A stretch of DNA of 64,000 nucleotides, from positions 9,634 through 73,633 of the forward strand of contig JBGCFY010000006.1 in the NCBI GenBank assembly GCA_045110315.1. The letters are read 5' to 3'. Positions 53,801 through 60,500 of this stretch are shown here, one piece after another. Below the pieces are notes generated by a model. It was not told the DNA's origin. It saw nothing but the letters and a program-made list of their open reading frames with translations, and did no database searches. How positions within the stretch are numbered: the first letter of the stretch is position 1; the number at the start of each line of letters is the position of its first letter. Origin of the DNA: CALFBG01 sp045110315. GTDB lineage: Bacteria; Bacteroidota; Bacteroidia; Chitinophagales; Saprospiraceae. Both the position numbers and the translations under genes were made by a program.

Positions 53801-56800
53801 CTTGTGACAATACAAGTAATTGTCATATCAGCTCCTGCGGATGCCGTAGGCAAAGTTGTATTTGCCGTTACCGTAACATTATCCGTATCGGAACAACCCG
53901 TAGTCGTATTTGCGACGGTTAGAGTATAGTTTCCATCTGCACAAACAGTTGGATTTTGATCATTCTCATTCGTTGCATCAATACCAGGACCTGTCCAAGT
54001 ATAAGTAATATCTGCACCACTATCTGAGCCACTACCATCTAAGGTTACACAAGGATCATTACAAGTAATTGTCATATCAGCTCCTGCGGATGCAACTGGA
54101 TTAGTATTATTAAGGATTACATCAACCGCATCGGTTGCCGTACATCCATTATTTGTATTATTAACAACTAAGCTATAAGTTCCCGCAGTACATACGGTTG
54201 GACTTTGGTCATTCTCGTTTGTTGCATCAATACCAGGTCCCGTCCAAGTATAAGTAATACCTGCACCACTATCTGAGCCACTACCATCTAAGGTCACACA
54301 AGTAACCAAGCAAGTAATGTCCATATCTGCACCAGCAGAAGCGGTTGGGAAACCAGCATCCTGAGTAACTTCTACATCATCCGTTGCACTACATCCGTTG
54401 ACAGGATCAGTTACTGTAATTGTATAAGTACCAGAAACAACAACTGAAGGGCTTTGGTCATTTTCATTAGAAGCATCAATCCCAGGTCCTGACCATAAAT
54501 AAGTCATCCCTGCAGTAGAACCACTACCATCTAAAGTAACACTTCCAGAAAGACAAGTTAAGACCATATCTGCTCCAGCAGAAGCCGTAGGTACCGTTAT
54601 ATTTTCATCTACAATCACGTCATCCGTTGCAGTACATCCCGTTGCTACTTCCGTAACGGTAATGGTGTAAGTACCTTGTACACAAACGGTCGGACTTTGA
54701 TCATTTATATTAGTTGCATCAATCCCAGGTCCTGACCAAGTATAAGTCAAGCCAGCAGTAGAACCGCTACCATCAAGGGTAACGCAAGTATTAATACAGT
54801 TAATAGTCATATCAGCTCCTGCGGATGCCGTAGGCAAGGTAGCGTTAAGGGCTACATCAACCATATCCGTTGCGGTACAGCCATTTGCTGTATTCGTTAC
54901 GGTGATGGTATAAGTACCCGCAGTACAAATATTTGGACTTTGATCATTTATGTTAGTCGCATCAATGCCTGGTCCTGACCAAGTATAAGTCAAGCCAGCA
55001 GTAGAACCGCTACCATCTAAGGTCACACAAGTCGTGGTACAATTGATTTCCATATCGGCACCTGCAGATGCGGTAGGTACGCCTGCATCTTGGGTTACTT
55101 CTACGTCATCCGTAGCCGTACAACCATTACTACTATCCGTTACGGTGATGGTGTATATTCCTGTCATACACACATTCGGACTTTGATCATTCAAATTAGT
55201 AGCATCAATACCAGGTCCTGACCATTCATAACTGATGGTTGCTCCCGTAGCAGAACCACTTCCGTCTAAAGTAACACAAGTAGCGAGACAAGTTAAGACC
55301 ATATCTGCTCCAGCAGATGCAACTGGATTTGTAGTATTATTGATTACGTCAACCATATCTGTAGAAATACATCCATTAGAAGTATCGGTTACAGTGATGG
55401 TATAAGTTCCCGCTGCACAAACAGTAGGACTTTGATCGTTTATATTGGTGGCATCAATTCCTGGACCACCCCAAGTATAAGTAAAATTAGCAGCTGCGGA
55501 AGATCCGCTACCGTCTAAGGTAACGCAAGTCGTAGTGCAATTGATTTCCATATCAGCTCCTGCGGATGCGGTAGGACCAGCATCGAACATAACCTCAATT
55601 TCGAAAGGTTGAGATTCGCAAGGAGGTTTAGTAAACATTGTTCCTTCAATATCAAAAGTAGAAGCAACAGTACTTACCGTCAAAAAATAAGTTCCTGGCA
55701 GAGAAACAGTTGGACTTTGATCATTTTCGTTCGTAAAGTCAATCCCTGGACCTGTCCAAAAATAAGTTACGACATCTGGCCAAGTTGATGATCCTAAAAG
55801 TTGAACTGTTCCTTGAGAACAATTAAAAGGAGCAGCGGCAGCAAAAGCCACGGGATCTTCTACCGTTAAGTTTAATCGTACGGTACTATCGCAACCTTGG
55901 AAGGTAAATAGACCGACGCTACTATTATATTCGTAAGCCCCTTCCATAGTGTGAGGAATACCAGCTACAAACCAAGTATCACCAGCACAAATAGTAGGAT
56001 AGATATCAACTTCAACATTAGGATTTTCTGTAACGACTAAAGTTACGGTACTATCGCAACCTTGCCAAGACGTAAAAGTGATTGAGTTTGATCCATCCGT
56101 ATAAGTCATTCCATCACCCGGAAAAATATAACCTGGCTCATTTTCGCAATATTCCCCGGCAGGAGGATCAATTCCGATAATCGGATCAGTTGTTACATTA
56201 ATACATTCTTGTGAAGCAGTGAAACAATCGTTTGAGACGGTCACGCAAACGGTTCCTCCAGTAGCACTTCCACTCCAATCTACATTGATGGTTGGTGTTC
56301 CTTGACCTGCAGCAATTACTCCACCACTACCGGCAGGTAAAATTTCCCAAGTGTAAGTTACCGCACCACTAACGGCAGGAACAGAATAAGTAAAACCGGT
56401 TCCGTTAGGACCGGTTGCATTGGGACAGATACTTGTAGTTCCTACTGGATTAGGTGTAGTAGGTTGTGGAACATCCGTAGAGCCATTAGTGACTTCAACC
56501 GAATAATCACAAACGTCTCCTGCACATCCATCAATAAAGATGTAGTAGGTTTGTCCGATCACATAACTCGTATTCGTTAAGGTAAATGGATTTATCGTAC
56601 AATTTGACTGACAAGCCATTGAAGTGCTAAAACTACAGTCAGAGTAAATCCCCGCTTGAATTCCCTGAAAGGGATTTCCTCCTGGATTAGGAACACCATT
56701 ACAATTCGAAGGTGTAAGTTGGATAGAAATTGTAGTAGATCCGGCAATAAAGGCAAACCATTCAATGTTATTCGGTACACCTGTACCATTACAAAGTGGA

Positions 56801-56979
56801 TTTGGACCTATGCCGTTTGAATTGGTTTCTAAGGTGGCACAATAACCGTCAAGACCTTGGCAAGTAATTCCTGCGGCTTGACAGGTGGTTACTCCCGGCG
56901 GAATATCGCATGGCTGTGCGTTTAAAAACCCGATCGTAGTAATTGCTACTACAATGATAGATAGTATTCGTCTTATCAT
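47893..56979 (-). CDS. Giant tandem-repeat surface protein, T9SS type B
   Basis: 3,028 residues with a signal peptide (1-21). An N-terminal region (about 22-460) has prepeptidase-C-like and PKD-like modules. Then 28 tandem repeats of about 82 residues cover about 463-2765. Each has A-S-A-G-A-D near its start, then T-C, V-T-L-D-G-S-G-S, Y-x-W-x-G-P-G-I-D and N-G-C. One degenerate unit precedes them. A SprB-like module (about 2770-2840) and the T9SS type B end (F-S-P-D-G-N-G-P-N-D; G-D-V-T-L-M-R) follow. All 28 repeats keep one Cys pair; ten carry a second. It looks like a stalk-like adhesin or matrix protein, distantly like SprB. Repeats at about 52620-53110 are nearly identical in DNA. Confidence 0.9.
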   Translation of the reverse strand: MIRRILSIIVVAITTIGFLNAQPCDIPPGVTTCQAAGITCQGLDGYCATLETNSNGIGPNPLCNGTGVPNNIEWFAFIAGSTTISIQLTPSNCNGVPNPGGNPFQGIQAGIYSDCSFSTSMACQSNCTINPFTLTNTSYVIGQTYYIFIDGCAGDVCDYSVEVTNGSTDVPQPTTPNPVGTTSICPNATGPNGTGFTYSVPAVSGAVTYTWEILPAGSGGVIAAGQGTPTINVDWSGSATGGTVCVTVSNDCFTASQECINVTTDPIIGIDPPAGEYCENEPGYIFPGDGMTYTDGSNSITFTSWQGCDSTVTLVVTENPNVEVDIYPTICAGDTWFVAGIPHTMEGAYEYNSSVGLFTFQGCDSTVRLNLTVEDPVAFAAAAPFNCSQGTVQLLGSSTWPDVVTYFWTGPGIDFTNENDQSPTVSLPGTYFLTVSTVASTFDIEGTMFTKPPCESQPFEIEVMFDAGPTASAGADMEINCTTTCVTLDGSGSSAAANFTYTWGGPGIDATNINDQSPTVCAAGTYTITVTDTSNGCISTDMVDVINNTTNPVASAGADMVLTCLATCVTLDGSGSATGATISYEWSGPGIDATNLNDQSPNVCMTGIYTITVTDSSNGCTATDDVEVTQDAGVPTASAGADMEINCTTTCVTLDGSGSTAGLTYTWSGPGIDATNINDQSPNICTAGTYTITVTNTANGCTATDMVDVALNATLPTASAGADMTINCINTCVTLDGSGSTAGLTYTWSGPGIDATNINDQSPTVCVQGTYTITVTEVATGCTATDDVIVDENITVPTASAGADMVLTCLSGSVTLDGSGSTAGMTYLWSGPGIDASNENDQSPSVVVSGTYTITVTDPVNGCSATDDVEVTQDAGFPTASAGADMDITCLVTCVTLDGSGSDSGAGITYTWTGPGIDATNENDQSPTVCTAGTYSLVVNNTNNGCTATDAVDVILNNTNPVASAGADMTITCNDPCVTLDGSGSDSGADITYTWTGPGIDATNENDQNPTVCADGNYTLTVANTTTGCSDTDNVTVTANTTLPTASAGADMTITCIVTSVTLDGSGSTSGLTYLWTGPGIDATNENDQSPTVTVDGNYVLVVTNAATGCSATDDVDVDLDATLPTASAGADMTITCNDPCVTLDGSGSDSGPGITYTWTGPGIDATNENDQNPSVCAPGNYSLTVTIVATGCTEVDDVDVDEDTTPPAASAGADMEVTCLVTCVTLDGSGSDSGTDITYLWSGPGIDATNENDQSPTVCVAGDYTITVTNTTNGCTSTDDVEVTEDVNLPTASAGADMTLTCAVTSVTLDGSGSTGGLTYTWVGPGIDATNENDQSPTVTVAGIYTITVFNPTNGCSTTDDVEVFEDITAPTASAGADMTLTCTVTSVTLDGSGSTAGLTYTWVGPGIDATNENDQSPTVTAAGIYTITVFNPTNGCSTTDDVEVFEDITAPTADAGLDMVVTCAVTCVTLDGSASDAGMTYLWTGPGIDATNENDQSPSVCAPGNYTLLVTNPTNGCTATDDVEVTEDVTAPIAAAGGDMIIDCINTCVTLDGSGSDNGMTYLWTGPGIDATNENDQSPTVCADGTYTLLVTNATNGCTATDEVDVTLNVNLPAASAGPDAQLTCTVTSVTLDGSGSATGLFITYLWTGPGIDVSNENDQSPTVNVPGNYVLVVSDASNGCTSTDDVEVTQDITPPTASAGADLVLTCVVTSVTLDGSGSSTGANFDYLWTGPSIDATNENDQSPSVMMPGTYNLTVTNTATGCTAMDEVEVTLDAGVPVASAGPDSLLTCLVTTIVLDGSGSSVGLDFTYTWTGPGINGGNMNDQNPSISLPGTYTISVENTSNGCIEMDEVIITEDVTLPIVAGGPDRILNCDSTTVTLDGSASVSGANFVYTWSGPGINAGNMNMVNPVVAVPGNYTLSIENTINNCTATDDVVVTEDLTAANSDAGADQVITCGTTSVTLDGSGADSGPNISYLWTGPGIDASNENTQNPTVSVPGTYTLTTINETTGCSTTDDVDVTVDAGVPSINAGADQTINCLVSTVTIDGSGSDNGMNIQFEWSGPGIDATNINDQAPTVSTPGTYTLVITDTNNGCSATDNVDVILDITPPVAAAVSNSILSCTVPSVVIDGSGSDTGANFSYSWTGPGIDGTNMTDQSPTVTVPGMYTLLVTNTTSGCTATDDVDVLLDSNTPVASAGQDSTLTCAVSSLILDGSGSSTGADIEYLWTGPSIDMTNETVQTPEISLPGTYSVTVTNTTNGCTDIDEVIIIEDTVNPTASAGPDQELTCLVTTVTLDGSGSSTGTDITYNWSGPAITAANQNDQSPVVDQPGMYVVAVFNTANGCSAISQVMVTQDIATPTADAGGDVVLSCALTDVTLNGSGSQTGMNITYTWSGPGITAGNANELSPQVSVSGLYTLLVTNTTNGCTATDDVNVSQDAGVPTASAGPDQTLDCNVSSVTLDGSGSQAGANITYTWSGPGITAANENDQSPIVDAAGSYTLIVLNTTNGCSGTDIVEVIGDFDPPTATAAGGVIDCDNPSVQLTGSSVTQGATYSWTGPGITMANMNQQNPIVSVPGNDYVLTVTGPNGCTNTAMATVTQDANLPIAVIAQPATLTCAVTTVPLDASGSSQGANFTYEWTGGGITGNATLNPDVSVATSYTLVVTNTDNGCTQTATMVVPQDIAPPIADAAVTDNLDCIVTSVDLDGSGSSAGANISYEWTGPNVTAGATTLSPSVDDAGTYTIVVTNNENGCSSSDDVEVLADDDIPNIERIELTTPDCYGDQNGVILIDSVSGGAAPYLYSFDDGENFTPVSFLSNIPAGNYDIVIQDANGCEFNQEVSITEPAEFTVDLGDDIVIGLGDEVRLDAFISEPNRVDTLLWTPLVDTLFTDLPQQAFSPLESGNYSVTIIDENGCIATDQINVRLDKERLVYVPNAFSPDGNGPNDLFQIYTGAGVEEVQYFRVFDRWGEVVYQLENFQANNPALGWDGTLNNKKLNPGVYVYIASVKFIDGREILYKGDVTLMR
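48680..55590 (-). repeat. 28 tandem coding repeats of about 246 bases
   Basis: Protein-level repeats of about 81-84 residues within the giant gene; positions are approximate to a few codons. Similarity is highest in the units nearest the N-terminus (about 52100-55590) and decays toward the C-terminus. Confidence 0.88.
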
Positions 56980-57064
56980 AATAAGGGGCAGTTTAAGAGT
57001 TAAACAATAAAATTTGGCTATTTACATAAAGTGTAAATATAAAATTATTTTTCTTCTAAGACAC

Positions 57065-57072
57065 CAAATTTA
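57065..57072 (-). promoter_or_regulatory. Possible -7 element of the giant repeat gene
   Basis: TAAATTTG on the minus strand fits TAnnTTTG, 85 bases before the ATG at 56979. A -33 motif is not evident and the region is AT-rich. Confidence 0.3.
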
Positions 57073-57257
57073 ATATCTAACATTACGCGCGCATACGGTT
57101 TTTTATTTTATTCTCTTAAACAATACCCTGATCTCGGTATTTTCAATTTAATATAAATTTATCATATATATCTTATTATAAAAATAACTAATTGAAAAAC
57201 AGTCATTCAAGGTCTCTTTTTTGTCAATTATTCTTTATTTTTTGCCGTTTTTTAGGT

Positions 57258-57427
57258 AAAAAGCTAGTGCGACTAGCTCCTTTTTAGAAGTCCATTTAAG
57301 CGATTTTTTTTTCTAAAAAGCCTACTTTTCGCCACTTTTTTTCTAGAAAAAAGAGCTTTTTCGCCGCCCGAATACAGATAATCAAGGCAAAAAAGCTTGT
57401 TAAACTAGCTCCTTATAATAGTCAATT
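57258..57427. repeat. Imperfect direct repeat of about 40 bases
   Basis: Copies at 57258-57297 and 57389-57427 both begin AAAAAGCT, continue with ACTAGCTCCTT and end in AGTC followed by ATTT. The first copy has a GCTAGT/ACTAGC stem. The role is unknown. Confidence 0.55.
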
Positions 57428-57494
57428 TTTGACTTCACTACTACGCACTTTCCGTTATTTTCATGGTATTTATTCCACTTATTTACCAATAAAA

Positions 57495-57529
57495 AAAGCT
57501 ACTTTCTCCTTACTTGGAGAAAGCAGCTT
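57495..57529 (-). terminator. Intrinsic terminator of the 1,881-residue exoprotein gene
   Basis: AAAGCTACTTTCTCC (57495-57509) pairs with GGAGAAAGCAGCTTT (57515-57529) with one mismatch. On the minus strand a T-run follows, 38 bases after the stop codon. Confidence 0.82.
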
Positions 57530-57566
57530 TAAGGCTGTTCTAGCTCGTTTAGACCGAAGTAACGGC

Positions 57567-60500
57567 TTAGCGCATCAAGGTAACATCTCCCCGGAACAAC
57601 TCTGTTTTACCGTCTTCAAAAACGATTTCAAGATAATAAACATATACGCCAGTGTTCATTTTTTTATTATTTACAACTCCATTCCAGCCATATCTATCGT
57701 CTCCTGGTTGGAAATTCTCAGCTTGATAAACCCTATCTCCCCAACGGTTGAAAATACTCAGATTCTTAACTTCTACGATGCCAACACCACCATAAATCAT
57801 GAATAAATCATTACTACCATCTCCATTCGGCGAAAATGCAGTAGGAATAAAAACAGGTCGTTCTTTATTCAAATTCACCCAGACCTGATCCGTATCAACA
57901 CAACCTTTCTCCGTGACTACCGTGATTTTATATGGTGTTGAACTAATCGGTTTGACGAAAGGAGTTAAACAATCTGTGCAGGAAAGCGTCCCGATTGTTT
58001 CCCAATAAAATGTATCGACTATTTGATTTACAAAAGCTTGCAACTGCACGCTATCTCCTAATTGTAAATTAATTGTTTCTCCTAATTCGACGGTAAGTTC
58101 TGAGGGTTCTGCTACCTCGATGATTTCTTCCCATTGACATCCTGCCGCATCAATCACACCTGCGGTATAAGTGCCTCCTGCTAGTCCAAAAAACCCGTTA
58201 TTAGTATTGCTTGTATTGTCTAGTGTGTAGCTATATCCACCAATTCCACCATTAACATTAGTAATCAGGATGGAGCCATCTTCGTCGCCATAACAACTTA
58301 CACCTTGCGCTTCCAAACTAGCACTTAGGGCAGCAGGTTCACTCAAGAAAATAGAATCAACCGATGTACAATTATTGCCATCGGTCATTGTAACGTAGTA
58401 CCAAGCTGTGGTCAAATTATTATTGACCGTTCCGTTCGCACCATTACTCCAAAGAAATTCAAAAGGAGCTTGACCATTAACGTTACTAACCGTCAACGTA
58501 CCATCATTTTCGCCATTACAACTAATCAATTCTGCGATCGTGATATTAGGTTTGATATCAGGTGTACAATTACAATACTCTGTACTCGTTAAGAAAGTGG
58601 TATCGCAGCCCGTACCATCAAAAACCATAAAGCTATAGGTTGATCCGGTAGGATATTCATTACTCACAAAACTACTTCCCGTCAAGGTTCCCGCATCTCC
58701 ATCAACTACGTAAGCAGCAGGATTACCATCTTCAATATCAAAGCTAACGGTAAATGCTGTTCCCGCAACGTTACAATCTACCATTAGGTTTGTAACCTTA
58801 GGTACACTAATAACATCAATTGTAGCCTCAAAGTCAGTTGGATCAACGGTGCCCATACAGTTTTCACCAAAAGCATTGGCAACACTCAATACCGTATAGG
58901 TTGTAGAAGTTAATGGACTTAGTTTTAAGGTATGACCATCACTGATGTCCGTTAATATATAATTATTAACATTGTCTGTATATTCTAAATTAAAAGGTCC
59001 TGTTCCAGAGATATTAAAAGTAATATCCGTAGAGTCACCTTCACAAATCGTAGCATTTCCCACAAGAGCAATTACTGGAATGGCTTCAAAAACAATGGGC
59101 TGTCCAGGCGTTACTGAAATACAAGGATCCAAATTACTATCTAATACTGGAAATCCTGTTCCGTCATCATTCGCGACTACCGCAGAAAGATAATAAGTCG
59201 TTCCATATTCCAAACTGCCTCCGTACGTGAAACTTGGCGTTGAATTCGATAGAAAAATCTCCCCCAAGGTATTTCCCGATCCATCGTGTATGACAAAGCC
59301 TAATGCATCATCTCCATCTAAACTCGCATTCCCATCGTGTAATCCATTAATTAACTGATCTTCGCAAACAGCAATTGGCGTACTACTCATTGCCCCCGCA
59401 AAAGTGGTGCAATCACAAGCAAAATTACCAGAAATGATAGCTGGTGCGCAATTATTATTATCCGTCAAGGTAAAATTAAAACCTACCCCTGTCCCAATGA
59501 AATCACTGGTAAAAGTATTGGTAGCGTTATCTATTGTTCCGGCACCGCCCGTTACCGTGTAACTTCCAGGGTCGCCTCCTGTAATTACAAAACTTACTTG
59601 ATAAGCAGTATTCGTAGCATTACATTGAAAATCCAGCGTTGGTGCGATCGGAGCGGTCAAAATATCAATAGTAGCTGTTCCCGTTGCACTACCAATACAG
59701 CTCGCCGTCGTATTATCTAAAACGGATGTGATGGTATAAACCGTATTCACGGTTGGCATAACAGTATGCAAATAACCATCGTTAATATCTTCAAGAGTAG
59801 TAGCATTCGTGCCGTCAAAAATAACGATATCAAAAGGACCTGTTCCTTGGGTAAAATTAATTAATAAATCTGTCGGTGTACCCGCACAAATCGTAGCATC
59901 TCCCGAAATGGTTGCTTCGGGTAAGTTGTGAAAAATAACTGGTGTCCCCGCTGATACATTTAAGCAAGGGTGCATTAGATCTACCATTCCCGTTCCATCA
60001 TCTGGTCCTGCAATGGCAGAGATATAGTACGTTGTACCAATTGACATGGTACCTAACTCTATTGCAAATTCAGGTACATTAGCTGTATTAAAGATTTCTC
60101 CTAGGGTCGTTCCTGAACTATCATGTATAATATATTGTAATAAATCTCCTGTATTTAATTGTTCGTCGCCGTTGTGGATTGCAATTCCTAATTCATTTTC
60201 ACAATGTGCGATTAAAGTTAAATCCATTGTACCCGCACTTACTGAGCAAGCACAATTAACTGTACCGTTCACATTATCTGTACCACAGGTATTGGCATCA
60301 GAAACATCAAAATTATAGCCTACCCCACTCGCAATTGGATCACTTACAAAAGTATTTCCTGTTAGCGTACCAGTCATTGGGCTAACCAGGTAAGTCGCAG
60401 CGTCTCCATTAATAATATCAAAACTAATGGTGTAAGTTGCTGTCGTTAAATCACAATCTTCAGTAATATTAGTAATCGTGGGTGTATCCACTATATTAAT

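Larger units (their letters stand above)
56980..57566. other. Spacer between two giant exoprotein genes
   Basis: 587 bases, no gene. It has a -7-like TAAATTTG on the minus strand (57065-57072), a direct repeat of about 40 bases (57258-57297 and 57389-57427) and the terminator of the next gene (57495-57529). Confidence 0.55.
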
